Shown here in pieces: positions 1-12,900 of a stretch of 64,000 bases of DNA. The position numbers and the translations under genes were made by a program. The DNA is from Dipetalonema caudispina. Lineage: Eukaryota; Nematoda; Chromadorea; Rhabditida; Onchocercidae. How positions within the stretch are numbered: position 1 is the stretch's first letter; each line of letters opens with the position of its first letter. The stretch covers positions 1 through 64,000 of the forward strand of contig JABVXV010000155.1 in the NCBI GenBank assembly GCA_013365325.1, in the 5' to 3' direction. The notes beneath the pieces are model-generated. The model saw only the letters and a program-made list of their open reading frames with translations, was not told the origin of the DNA and made no database searches.

Positions 1-114
1 CATCCCCAAACACCTCCACCTCCACTGAAATGACCCCAACCCATGCTGAAAAACGGAAATACCGAAATGTCTGTAAAACCACCGTAACCATAAAACTGCC
101 GTTTGGTTCGAATC
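1..114 (-). CDS. Partial exon of a Gly/aromatic-rich peptide or secreted protein
   Basis: The first 114 bases are clearly less AT-rich than what follows. On the minus strand they begin just after a good acceptor (GTATTTCAG, with its AG at 116-115) and one frame stays open to the window edge. That frame is rich in Gly, Tyr, Phe and Trp, with segments such as QFYGYGGFTD and MGWGHFSGGGG. This composition resembles nematode glycine-rich secreted, cuticular or neuropeptide-like proteins, but no family is recognised. The first exon, which should carry any signal peptide, would lie at higher coordinates and was not found. The gene continues beyond the left edge. The frame choice is inference; a second frame is also open over this short stretch. 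Confidence 0.4.
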
Positions 115-123
115 CTGAAATAC

Positions 124-3100
124 AATACAGAAAAATTCTTCTCTACGTGCTTTCATAATTTAATAGATTAAATTAATTTTATTCATTGCTATGAACTAAT
201 CACACGTAAAATAACTCTCGCCTACCTTATTTCCTCATTTTGTTTATTATCGTTAGCTATGCTATCACCAAATAACAACGACATAATTAACATTTCGAGT
301 ATAACATATTCCACGATGCTTTTCATCTACAATCAAATCGATAAATCATCTCATTTCATCCTATCATTCCAAATAAAGTGATGAAAATTCGATCGATTTG
401 TATAAGTAATAATTCCTTCAAACTATATCATCACTTCAGACTGACAAATTCATTTCATTTATCACATAATATTTCAAAAAAGAAAGCTGATCGAAATGAA
501 TAAGCATTGATAGTAATAATAATTCGAAATGAAAGTTAAAAAAAAAAAAAAGAAAAATATGCAACCAAACAATTACGCCAGTATGTATGCATTAGAGCAT
601 ATAAAAACTATAAACAAAACATCAATAGAAATTAATAAATAAACAAATAGAAATACATATGCAGAAATTTAGCCATTTTAATTAATCTTTCTTGAATTTC
701 TTACTCTTTTTTCCTTTTTTTTTTCCTTTTTATTCATAAATATAAGAGAAAAAAAGGAAATTCCATTTAAATATTTCAACAATTTTGATAAAATTTTATT
801 TTACCGTAACGCATTTACGTTCTAATAATCACACTGTAATACTTCCTACCAGATGAGTGCAATAATATTAGTACGGTAATACAGTGATAATTTCTTTTGC
901 ATACGTTTGAGCCTGAAAGTAGTATCATGATAATTATCAAAACATACCCGATTAATTAGTTTGATTGCAACTAATGCAGCATTCCTAACTTTCACTGAGA
1001 TGTACATTTGCGCCTATTCAATCATTCGTTCTAATTTATCAGACAATTTTAAAAGTATTTGCTAATATACTTTATTGCCTTTTTTCACCAAATTATCACA
1101 CAAATATCTTTGGTTTATCTTTTGAAGTTAACTATAATACTGCGATACGCGCTAGAACGTAACTTTATGGTACCGAGCAATTGCAGATAAAGTGAATGCT
1201 AAGTTTTTCTAAACTGAACTTAAATCTTACATTGAATTCAGTAGTAAATATTGGGTATATATTATGAAATTTCACAACATCATTTTTTAAGATTCTTTAC
1301 ATTTCAGATCCTACCAAGAAGAAGGAAATAATTTTTTTTTCATATTTTTCATTCCATTTCTTTTCTTATCTGTGTCTAACCAAAAATTCGAAATTATTAA
1401 TTAGTATAGCCAAAATTACTACAGCCATGCATTTGGCTCTTTTTTCTTTATTTTGTAAGCAATTAAGATATACAGCGCAAATGACGTGAAGGAATGCTTT
1501 TGAATAGCTTTAAATTCTGAAATTGCATTATTCAAGCAATCAAATAAAAGATGAAATATTTGCAAAAAAAAAAAAAAAAAAGAAATTGCTAATATTAACT
1601 CTGCAACGGATGTCTTTTATCATTTTACATTCAAAAATAGAAATGTTATTTAACGTACGGATTATGGAAATTGTGCTATAGTAAAAGAGAAAAAAACCTT
1701 TGTGTTTATGTGTCACAAAAAAGAAACGAATTTATTTTGCAAAAAAATTTGATGGAGCTCATTTAAAAAAAGTTAGTGTTATCATCAATGATAAATACTT
1801 CCATAGCGGTGCGTTTTGCAGAGAAGTAGTTTGATATGTTGCAGTTATCATAACTGTCATATCAATTAGAAACCTGTCAACATCATTTTGAAAAGTTATT
1901 TGATAGTTGAAAGACCAATGAAAAAGAAAGAAATTGCAATTATATTTATCACAGAAATTTGAAATTAACAGACGTTAAAGTGATAAAATGACATCTTTTT
2001 CCTTTTGAATCATTAATTGTGGTAAATGCAGTGCAAATATCTAAAAAACATTCCAGTTGCCAAAAAATATTTGATTCAAAGAATATTGATTTCACCTATT
2101 TCAAGTCAATGTTTATTCAATTTTTATCATTTTGGAAATTTGATCAATCAATGTCGCATCATAAATTAACAAATAAATTCAACAGAGATATTGCAAAACC
2201 TGCAAATACTGCAAATGATCAGTTGCTATTATCTAACTTGAGCTAACGAATGTTACAGATACTTACAATTTGAAGTATAATAAAGATAAAGCCTCTGATT
2301 TTTATTACTTCCGCATATTAAACGCTGAATTCACGGAGATTCCGATAGATGAGTCATTGTCAGATTAAAGTTCGACTGTAATGTCTGAGTGAAATGCAAA
2401 TTTGTTTCGATGTCCGCAGACAATCCAATAACAATGCTCAATTCATAAATGAATTGACTGAAAAATGGTATATAAACTGTGCTTTAATTTATCAATTCAT
2501 TAAAGTCTCTACTCTTCTCAAATCAACAAAGTTAGTTCAATTTCGTCAACCAAAATCGCAATCTGTTGCTGTGAAGAAATTCGTTTTATTACTCATTCGA
2601 GTTTACCTATCAAATTCCTTTTATTACGAACTCCAAATGATATTCACAGATATTAGGTAGAATATGCTTCGAAAAATCTTCCGTTTTCCTTCGAATTTTT
2701 TTAAACTTTCGTAAATAACAGTAATACTGACAGTACGAATAAATTCATCGGGATCAATTCAAGAAATTTATTAATGATCAAGAAGAGTTGGAAGTTTGAT
2801 TGTTTGTTCATAAATGAGAGAGATATTATTTAAAAAATAGAAACTTTTAGAATGAAAATTCTCTCTCAAATGATAAGTTTGCAAGATGTTAGTACCGAAA
2901 TTAAAATAGTTAAAATATTCCGGACAAAGTTAAAATCCTTCATTCTGACAGAAATAAGCTGATGTATTTATTGCCAGTTGATTCTTTTCTGACAGATTCA
3001 AATAAAAGAAGTGTAATATTCAAATAATCATTTGAAATTTACATTTGAAAATCGATAAGATCAGAATGAAAATTATTATTGACTCATTTTTTAATGAATT

Positions 3101-4168
3101 GTAAATTCAAATAACCGCAAACTGATTGTTTCATACAATGGCTGAGAAATGGAATTTTACGTACTTTTAATATTAAAATTTGAATTTATAAAGAATCATT
3201 CCTTTTTGTGCAAAAAAACCCTATCAAATTATTACTTATATCCAAATTTATTTATTAATAGTTTAAATATTACTAATGAAAAAAAAGAATGAGTCACTTG
3301 TTGGTGTTATCTTCAGAATTACAACTTTTTATGGATTATTTAAAGCAAAAATAAACTTAAATAAATGATGAACTTATTCATAGTAGTTCGAATATCATTA
3401 TTTAAAGATTAAAAAACGAAAATCATCAATTCAATGCTTCAAATATCAAATTAATGAAGCGTATTTCCGGATTATCAGATTTTGTCACTGCTTGCCGTTC
3501 ATATATGGCTTTCAGCTGACGTGTTTATTCTATTTTAGTGTGCAACAGACCCGTTCTCTTATCATGTTTTTAAAACTTTCGATAATGCGGTTGAATTTTG
3601 ATGAAATTTTTTTTCTCTCAAATTCGTCACCTTCAATCATTTCAATTCAATTCAATTCAATTTTTTCAATTACTAACTTTTTAAGTTAATGAAAAGTTCA
3701 GTTTTTCATTTACTTTTTTTGTTTAGTTGGAAGATTATCGGTGGTATTGTAAGATCTACTCACAAGTTTTAATTGTAACATTTCAAGACTGTGGAAGAAG
3801 TAGTAACCTCTTTTGCAAGGAATTCAATGATTTTCACTTTCGTTTTTTATCAATTTATGTTAAATCTTTTAATAATATTATCAACAGAATTTTCATCCAA
3901 AATATTTGACAATTAAATATGAAATGGTATGTTTTTTATTTGGAATTACCATTTCGTCATTTTTAATACATACCATATATCCGTTAATTTTTGAAAATCT
4001 ATTTTAAAGTTTTAACGCATAAAAGTGAATTTGGATTAAATATCATCATAGAAATGAAATAAACAAATAAATAATCAAATGGAAATCAAATATTAATGGA
4101 ACGATTAATTCAATTTTCAAAAATTTATAACAATAATTGAATTTTCTTTCAGTTTACAATAAATTATA
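124..4168. other. AT-rich intergenic region, no gene seen
   Basis: Open frames of 60-88 codons occur here (for example 2394-2660 and 3492-3689), but they lack acceptor or donor context, have biased A/T-run composition and resemble no family. Homopolymer A/T runs and a short (TTCAA)n-like array at about 3638-3665 are present. It holds the 5' flank of the small secreted-protein gene at its right end. Confidence 0.6.
4141..4152 (+). promoter_or_regulatory. Probable trans-splice (SL) acceptor of the small secreted-protein gene
   Basis: ATTTTCTTTCAG is a near-ideal nematode acceptor placed 16 bases before the ATG at 4169. No upstream exon is visible, so spliced-leader addition is the simplest reading. 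Confidence 0.45.
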
Positions 4169-4631
4169 ATGAAAAGTTTAACTTTTCTTTTAACAACAAT
4201 TCCATCACTGTTTGTTGGATTCCAATTTGCTATAGCACATTATGGTAACAGAGTAAGTTTTTTCAACCTTTTTAGTGAAATTTAATGGGAACTTCGTGAT
4301 GATAGTTTTCAGTGTTTATTTCAATTTTGATGTTATATTTTTGAAACTTTTTTAATGAATCTGAAATACTTCCGACAGATTAACCATGCGGAAAAAATGT
4401 ATTTCTTTATGGTATTTTTGAAGCTAACTCTTCCATAACTTCTTATTTATCATCTTTTGATACACTTTTCAGGCTTGGAAGATGGAAGAGGTGAATTCCA
4501 CACTAGAAATGCTGACAAATTCATCGGATCCATACCTTCTATCTTCCGTTCAACCAATTTCAAATTTGTCAGATCCATTTGCAGTACAATTTCTTGAGTT
4601 TAATTCAAGCTCAAATACTGATTTTTTTTAA
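4169..4631 (+). CDS. Small secreted protein, 80 residues, two exons
   Basis: Exons 4169-4252 and 4473-4631 (84 + 159 bases) join in phase 0 across a GTAAGT...TTTTCAG intron. The protein starts MKSLTFLLTTIPSLFVGFQF, a typical signal peptide, with likely cleavage after the Ala-Ile-Ala that follows. The mature part is about 57 residues, acidic, rich in Ser, Asn, Leu and Pro, without cysteine, with several N-glycosylation sequons (NST, NSS, NLS). It contains no dibasic sites, so it does not look like a classical neuropeptide precursor. No family is recognised. A TTTCTTTCAG acceptor 16 bases upstream supports this start. The clean frame, good splice sites and signal peptide support a real gene, but it is short and unsupported by homology that I can name. 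Confidence 0.65.
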
Positions 4632-6946
4632 GATTATCACAGATAAACTTCACTTCATCAGTGTTATCAATTTAACTGATTTCGATTACAATTGTTTCCA
4701 TTCAAATGAAAAGGCAAATCAATTAGGGCTAAATTACGAACTCATAATTTACTAATTATTGCATTGCACTGGGAAATATCGAGTAGAGGTGGGTAATAAT
4801 GAAGTAATCAATAACATTCCTAAATAAGTATCCATCGATTGATTTCCTTTTTAGGATCTTACAAAAAACTTCCTTCTTCCTTGACACTTTCATTTATAGC
4901 TCATAAATGGCACAAAAAATTGACCCTACCAGTATTTATTGAAAAGAGCCATTAATGTATTTACTAAAAGAAAAACGAAATTTAGAACAATCCACTAATT
5001 TGTTATAAATATCATATCAAGAAATTCCGTCATATATATGATAATAGAAAAATTTGCATACAGAACCAGAAATTCAAAAATCTCACAAAAATTTCATCTC
5101 GCTTGGCCCAAATGTCATGTATATGGTAGTGAAAAATTTGCATACAGCGTTGACATCTATTACTCGAAGTTGTTTAAGCTTTTACGGCCTTTTTAGCTTT
5201 AGCTTAGCAAAAAAGATCATCGGTCTATGTTAAATTTCTCTTCTGCTTCAATTGTTTAGTCTTATTTTAGTTCTATTAAATTAATTACTATAATTATCCG
5301 GAATCGTTTATTATCCTTTTTCCAACTATTCATAAATTTAACTGTTTCAATAATGCATCATATAAACAAATTATTACGTCGATTGACGAAGTTCCCAAAC
5401 ACTTAACGGGAAAATATGAAGCCAAACGAGAATTATCTTTCAATCGAGGAAGATAAAATGTTTAAAAGATTTGTTTGAAATTCAAAAAAAAAAAAAACAT
5501 TTTCCATTCTTAGTATTCTGCAGCGGCTATAAGGTAAAGCATTCAGCGCTTGAAAGCACGTGAAGTATCGTTCATAGCGTAAACTTCAATGGTAGTTGCC
5601 ACTGTTTTCTAAGACTAACTTCCAAATAAGATTTTTGGCGCTCTTTACACCACTCTTAATGAAAACCTATCACGTCAACTATCTTACAAACCCTTCACAA
5701 ACCTTTCACGTCAATTATCTTACAAACCCCTCACAAACCTATCACGTCAACTATCTTACAAACCCCTCACAAACCTATCACGTCAACTATCTTTTAAGAC
5801 ATGAAGAATTGCTGTTGGAGTAACTCAAATATTTTATGATAAATTTTGGCCAACTGAATTATAAAACGGTACAACTGAAATCAGAAAAGAGTAATGACAC
5901 ATATTCTAAACGATTTTATTAAAAATAATTTTGGAAACCAATGGAAGCTAAAAAACATTTTCAAATGTTAGCAAATCTGAACGATTATTTCATTTTATTT
6001 TTTATTTCAATAATTGCCTAAAATTTTGTTTTTGGATTTAAATATATTCATTAAAACTGATTAAAAACTAATGCAATTTATCGTATTATATATGAAAAAG
6101 GAAAAGAAAAAAGAAAAAAAAAATTTCATTTTATTTCTTTCAATTTTTCCAAACATTGAGAATGTATCATCCTTCAACGTTGTAATAAGAAAGCAATTTT
6201 ACTTTGTAAAAAAATAACATTTATGTAATATCGTGAAGAAAGTTCGATTGAAATTAGCACAGATTTTAGAGAGGAAATTTCCGATCTTTCGTATATACCT
6301 CTTTAAAAGTACACTATTTTCTGTGTATTCAAAATTAAAACATATAATGATCAGTTTCTATTTCATCCACGTTACTCACTTACCTACGTTTGTTTAATTA
6401 ACGTAACCTCTTGAGCAAAACATTACCCATTTCCATTCTCTACGATAGACGTAATTTTTGCGCATTGTTTTTTTATCGTATACCGTGAGCCGCATCATTG
6501 AATAATTTCCCTTTTGCACGTAGGCTTCTTCCGGAATGGTATGCTTCGTTTGGTTATTGATTGGGTGGTGTGATTGTTTTCCCGTATGTCCGCGGTGTCT
6601 TATCACTGTCAGTTATGCCGTAAGCATTGTGTTAATGATGGAGCAATAAATTATTGTTTTGCTTTATGGCATTTTCTTTGTTTCTGCAATTTTCTTATCT
6701 ATATTTCACTGGGAAGATTTTTCTTTACAAAATTCTGTTCACAGTGAGAATTTACTATGGGAATCGTAATTGCCTGACTTATGAAAATTTTCAGTATTTC
6801 GAGACTAATCAGTTAAAAAAAAATTCTATTCCTCATTTTTTATAGCCTACAAATTGCTCTCTGTAAATATTACTTTTGATTGTTTACTTGAAATTCTCGT
6901 GTAATTTAACCTTTGTTTTGAATAAGGAATCAAAAATACGTTGCAG
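4632..6946. other. AT-rich intergenic region with a 36-bp tandem repeat
   Basis: No convincing exon was found. It contains a duplicated 17-mer GAAAAATTTGCATACAG at 5047-5063 and 5131-5147, and the tandem repeat at 5668-5793. Open frames at 6394-6606 (minus) and 6654-6845 (plus) lack splice context. The right end is the 5' flank of the Tudor gene. Confidence 0.6.
5668..5793. repeat. 36-bp tandem repeat, about 3.5 copies
   Basis: Units start at 5668, 5704, 5740 and 5776. The unit opens TATCACGTCAACTATCTTAC and closes CCCTCACAAACC; copies differ by one or two bases. Since 36 is a multiple of three, the plus strand encodes a perfect 12-residue repeat (YHVNYLTNPSQT) inside an open frame that runs from an ATG at 5660 to a stop after 5820. 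No splice or promoter context makes that frame convincing as a gene. Confidence 0.9.
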
Positions 6947-9900
6947 ATGGCTATGAAAAGTGTCTCCTCGCCAATTGTTGTTGAAGAAGCCAAAAATGAT
7001 GCAAATTTTATGTTTGCGCCCTTTGAGGTCACATTAGCGCGGAAATTTACTGCACGTGTAACAGAGAAATTGGCTGAGGATGTTTACCTAATGAGAAATA
7101 CCGAACAGCTGGCTATTTTATATCAAGTTAATTTTTTTTTTAATTAAAGATATTTTCGTCCAAGAAATTTGTGTTTGAAAATTTTTTGGGTAAAACAATT
7201 GTTATATGTTTTCTGAAAGAATTTGTGGCACGTGTAAAACAAAAACTGATCAATTTTTTGACAGATATAGAACAAGGGAAATAGGATTTACAATCCTGTA
7301 AGATATTTCAAAAATGATTTGCAAATTTCTGGTAGAGTTGTATGCCAATTTTGTTGAGAACCAACTAAGATGTTCCACCAATCAATCTTTTGGACTTGAT
7401 GCTGTCACTTTTTGTAATTTCCTTCTTTGTTTTTATGCTGAAAGATCTAATATTTTGGATATGACCAGTTTGAGTTATCGTCTATTTTCTTTTCTCAAGA
7501 ACTTAACCTTTTGATTTATTCAATTCCTCTTTGTATTACGTCTTATTGTGCGGAACAATTCCCATAGTGTTTTCAGAAGTTAAATCGCAAAAAAATATAG
7601 ATTTATTTTTAAATGATGCCTTTCAGTATTATGTTGATCATTTGCTTGTATCTGTTGTAGTATATGGTGCGTCCGATAAAGCGGTTGTCGCCGTCGATGT
7701 ATCTTGATGGTACTCCTGGAGTGGCGTGTATTGCTCGTGTTGCACGGCCATTCAATTTATCCAGAGTGAGTCGCTGTCGTCTTTACAGGTTAATGATTTA
7801 CCTTTTCGCCTTTGAAATCATTAGTCACATATTGATATTCATTTTTAGAAACTGTTGTTATACGTAGCAGAATATCAGAGACTTCATTTTTAAGCTAAAC
7901 TTGTCAGCAGAGAAGCTACTGTTACAAATAAAACAGGTGGAACAGCTGGGATCCAAATGATGATTAACATTAGGGAATGTAATAAGCAATGCTATCCCTA
8001 CAGCAGTTATGCATTTTTCTCTTAAACATAACCGGGATTCGAATTTTAGTAACTCAGAATCTTTTTTTTTTAGTTCGGAAATTGGGATATTACATACTTA
8101 GTAAAACATAGAGCTGTGTTATCACTATTTGCCAAAGCCAACATTCTGCCAGGCTATTGCGTTAATCTCTAAATAGCTTTTAAGCTTTTGTAGCACAAGA
8201 TAACATTGAGTTAATTTTCCTTCTTGAATAATACAACAACTTGAAATCTCATTAACTTCGCCAATTTTTTTTACGGTATTTTCAAATGAAAGGTCTTTGC
8301 ACAGTATCATTATTTTTATTTCAGTATTCGTTGTAGTAACAATTTAAAATGAAGAAAATAGAAATCCGTAAAGCCTTTTTGTAGGGCATTGGTCAGTCAA
8401 TTCAATACGAGTAATGGGATGTGTTCAGCTTTCCTTGTAGATTATGGACAGCACGTTGTTTGCGATTCCTTTGCAATATACGACCTTTGTGGACAGGTAG
8501 CAGTTTCATATCGAGTAAAGTAATATTCTTTTTTGTATGTTTGATTCATATTTAAAGTGTTATCTCATTGAAATGTTTCTTCGGAGCTAAATTATTTAAG
8601 GGGAAATGAAAAAAGGCAACTTGAATCTTATACTTCATATATTTCCCAAATCTCATATAATTTATTATTAGATGATAATTTATGTTTGTACATCTGACTA
8701 ATTGATAACTCTGGTGAGATTTCTGCTTCAGCCATCAGAGGTACTGAAAATGCCAGTAGCAGCATTCAAATTTGGGGTCAAAAGACAACGAAATCGAAAC
8801 TTAAGAAATGTTAGTATGTTTGTCTTTTTTATAGTTGTTTTAAATGATAGATACCATAAAGTAAAGTGATAAATGTGCTACTGTGTATTAATTGAATTTT
8901 TGAAATGATTTAAGCTGGAAGTCGATAAGGAGTATATTGTATGCATAACAACATTTGCTGATGATGGCGTTTATTGGGGAAAAGTTGTGCAAGCTACGCA
9001 ATCTTCTGCAACGCAGAAGACTTGTGTTGGAGCAAATGCGGGAAATGTCTGTTGTGATTACATGAAGGATGAGGATAACAGTATGGTCATAGCGTCGATT
9101 GAAAAATCGATCCAAATTTCAGAGGAAAAGTTGCGAGAAAAAAACGAACGATTGCAAGTTGAAAGGAAATTGTTTGAGATGAAAAAGTAGTCTAATTCTG
9201 TCCAATTTTTTTTCCTAATTCCAAAATTACCGTTCTTTATTTTCTTGTTCAAAAACGTTTCTATGCTACATAATTTTCTATGAAGCAAAATCGGCAATTT
9301 CTTTTTCCAGAGCTGTGCAAAAATTGTTTAAAGCCGTTTAAGTAAGCATGTTTCTATTAGCATCTTATGGGGATGATTTTGAGCAGTATACTATCATTAA
9401 TATTAAATCCGTTAATGAAAATGGCGACCTGATGAGGGGGTTATCAGTGCCTGTTGGTTAAGTAGTTTTTCTTACTTCTTCTAGGAATTAGATTATCAAT
9501 GAGTGAACAGTACACGTCCCGTCTTATAATTATTTGATAGTTCTCAAAGGATATATAGCTCTTCGTATCGCATCCGGTAGTATCAGCTGCTGATACGCAT
9601 GTATTCCGGTGAAATGTCAAGCAGGATTTTTTTTCTTTTCAAAGCTTAATGTTGACGAGTGAAATTAGCTTTAGGTCGAAATTCGAGCAGGAATGGACAT
9701 TGCAAACTCTGCAGTTGCAGTTTGCCACCATTTTGAAAAGACTGGACACTATATCAGTACCCTTTACACCTGCTGCAGCTGTAAGTAACGTTTTTTTGTA
9801 GTTTTGCTCTCGTAAATTGATGTCTTTTCCAGGTTAAACATGGTTGTTTCTGAAATGCCACTTCATCAGCGCTATGTGGTCTTGATGATATCAGGATATT

Positions 9901-12900
9901 TTTGTTCTAGATTTTTCTCATCACTTATCTTTTATTCTCTTAATATTTTTCATTTTGAATTTTGATTTCAGCAAATTCTGAGTGATTTTTGACAGATTGA
10001 CCTCAGAAAGCAATAAGTATCCTGCACGCGTTTTTGAGGTTTTTGGTGTTTGGCAATTTCTTTATATTCCTCGTTTCCGTACAATTTTGATTTTACTTTT
10101 TCTCCCAGGGGTTTTTAATATTTCCAAAACTTTCCGTTCAAAACGCTTTTATATGTTTCATTTCAGGGTACCTGCAATTCATTTCCAAATCCCACATCTT
10201 TACCGGTACAGACTCATAACAGCCCAACTCCTAATATGAATGATTGGAATCCGTGCTCTTCGCTCTCAGCATATCAGGCCTGGGCTCAGTCTCTATCAAT
10301 TAATCCGTCACTGTCTGCTACTTTACCGAACAATTTGTCGTTAGATCCAATGACAGTTCAACAACTACCTCCAGTGTTAGCTTATTTCATGGAATACTAT
10401 GAGTAGTGTAAATTACTTTTTATTCAGAAGTGATACGGCCAAATCTCGTTTGACATCTAACACCAATAATTCTAGGTGAGTTTGCGATTATGAACATAAG
10501 GATAGGCAGAATATTATGCAGATCAATTAATACTGCAGATAGCGTAAATTTTGAAAATGCAACAAACAATACGAAGCTTTGGTAATACGAAGCCGGTTGA
10601 GCATCGAACTTCTATACCGACAAAGAAACTCATATTTCTTTCAGATATCCAAATCAGGAAACGTTCAATATGCATATTCCTGCTGCAACCCAAATAATGA
10701 ATCCCTGCTCAGTGCGTCCCAATGCCGATGATTTTCTCGAAACGTATAATGATTCAGTACCATTGATCACAGTTCCGGAAAGCACACGACCATCATCACC
10801 AAACTCAACTTTAGCTTCGGTTATGAGTTCTTTATTTTTCCTCCTTTCTAGTCTTAAGCTAATTTTTTGACTTTATTGAACTCAATTTTTGTTTATCTAA
10901 TTTAGCACAGTGCAAGAATTTACCATTTCCGACCCGAAATACCAGCAACAATTGATGGGGATTTAAACAATAACTTTCAGCAACGAGGTATATTTACATC
11001 GTTTCATCCGATAAGATTAAGGGAAAGAAAAATTAGATCTTAGATATTAAAATGAAAAAAATGTTTTAAAGTGACAGACAATTGAAATAGAAGCAAACTG
11101 CAATATTTAATGTTTTGTTATTTATATCTCTCTGTTTGTCATTTCTGTTCGAAGCTCATTGATCGAACCACCTAGTCCCGTTTTGCCCTCTGGCATTTTC
11201 TATTTCCTATTTTCTTATTTGCCTTCGTTCCGGAAATCTTTCCTCTGACATCAAATAATTATTCTTATCTGAGAGTTCAATCAACTACCAATCTATTTAA
11301 TAATGATAAAATTATAGTATATGAAGTTTTTTCATTATCTATACATAGAATTTTTTGATTTCCATAGATCTACGGTGGCCCAAATTCATGCAAGTAATAT
11401 CACCAGAACCATTTAGTAACACTATGTTGTTATACAGGACATAAGCCAAAGCAGACTTTTCTGCGTAAAACGCAATATGGTGAACCACCGATTCATGTTC
11501 TGAATGGATGTTACAATACAGCTGGACTGGGAGCTTCAAGTAGTATACAACAGCAGGCACCAATGGAGCGATATAATCAGTTTGAAAATGGTTTATTTGT
11601 TGATTTTGATGTCAACAAGAAGTTCATTTTTTATAAAATTACCAAACATTTTAACCTATGAAAGTATATCTTGAAAAGTTGAAAATTTCGTATGGTGTAG
11701 ACAATCTTCATTACTGTTGTGTGCATTTACTACGTTTGATGCAGAATTATTCAGGTAAAGTGCTGGAGGTTACTTCACATTATACCTGAACACTTTCTTG
11801 ATTTCAAGAGGAATGGATGTAAAGCATCTAGCAAAAAATTAACTATATAGAGTGAGAAAGGCTAAATTCTGCATAAGATCAATTCAGTGTATTTCACCAA
11901 CCAATGACTTGGAAAACCAGATAAGGCAAAAGAGCGTAATATTGACCGCAGAAAATTCGTTTGTCTTTTGAAATTATGAAGTATAAATTTTTTTAAAGAA
12001 AAGCGGCTGCCTGAACTATTTCCGCTTACTTATCTGTTTTGAGTTTAGTCGGTATGAAATACGCTGTCCAGCACGTTGAACGAGGATCAGAAAGCAATGA
12101 TCGATTAAATGCTAATGGCAGTGGCAGTGGATGTTTTTCAGCAGAACCTATTTCACTTCTTGAAGTACAGGAGGTCTTTTCAAATTCTGTTTAGAATAAA
12201 CTTTATTCTGCATTGTCGAAACAACCTGAATCCTGAAGCATAAAAATATCAAAAAAAAATTTAATCGCTACATAGGTAAGACAGTAAGATGTGACCAAGT
12301 TTGAGTTCTTTTAGTATCTCTTGTTCGTAGACAAGGAATTAAAATATCGTTGCTGTTAGGCTTAAATATTGTTGCTTTATGGTTAGAAATCCAGGTTTTA
12401 AGTATTGTTGTGAGATGTTCTTGAATATTTGATTGATATCAAAGTTATTGTAGCCTTTTTTCAGAAAGCATTGTGCGTACATCGTTCACGCGATAGAAAT
12501 GGTTACCTTATGCAAGAAACGGAACGGCAATATGCACCAGCAATCTCGCATTTTAGAGATGCTGCAGTTTGCGATGTTTTAGAGGTAGTAGGGAGCGAGA
12601 TGACTCTTTGAAATCTTACTTATCCAAATTGAATTCATCAAGACTGCTCATTATTATTATTAAATCTTCGTGCAGTTCGTGTTAACAAAATGTAACTATA
12701 TGCTAACTACAGCTATCCCTTTTGAACTCTTTTTATATCTTTTTTTACATTTCCAACCCTTTCCTCTAAGATATGGAACATTGTCTTTAGATATTCTGAA
12801 ACAAAAAGTAGAATATCTGTGAGTAGAGTTTTATTCAACGATTTGACCAAACTGTTTAACAGTTAGCATCTTAGAAGCTTTTTCAAGAGACTGATGCATA

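Noticed and set aside
101..118. GGTTCGAATCC, a tRNA B-box-like sequence
   Set aside because: No A box, acceptor stem or anticodon arm is present around it, and the same bases are explained by the minus-strand exon.
6394..6606. 70-codon minus-strand open frame near the Tudor promoter
   Set aside because: It begins at GTG just after an in-frame stop, has no good acceptor and resembles no family.
7314..7514. Open frame inside the first Tudor intron (FVENQLRC region)
   Set aside because: Joining exon 1 directly to 7661 gives a normal Tudor spacing and keeps frame; using this segment needs a poor acceptor and breaks phase.
11365..11420. Exon-like segment DLRWPKFMQ after a TTCCATAG acceptor
   Set aside because: Including it would require a 22-base intron or a stop; the direct junction 10987-11438 keeps frame.
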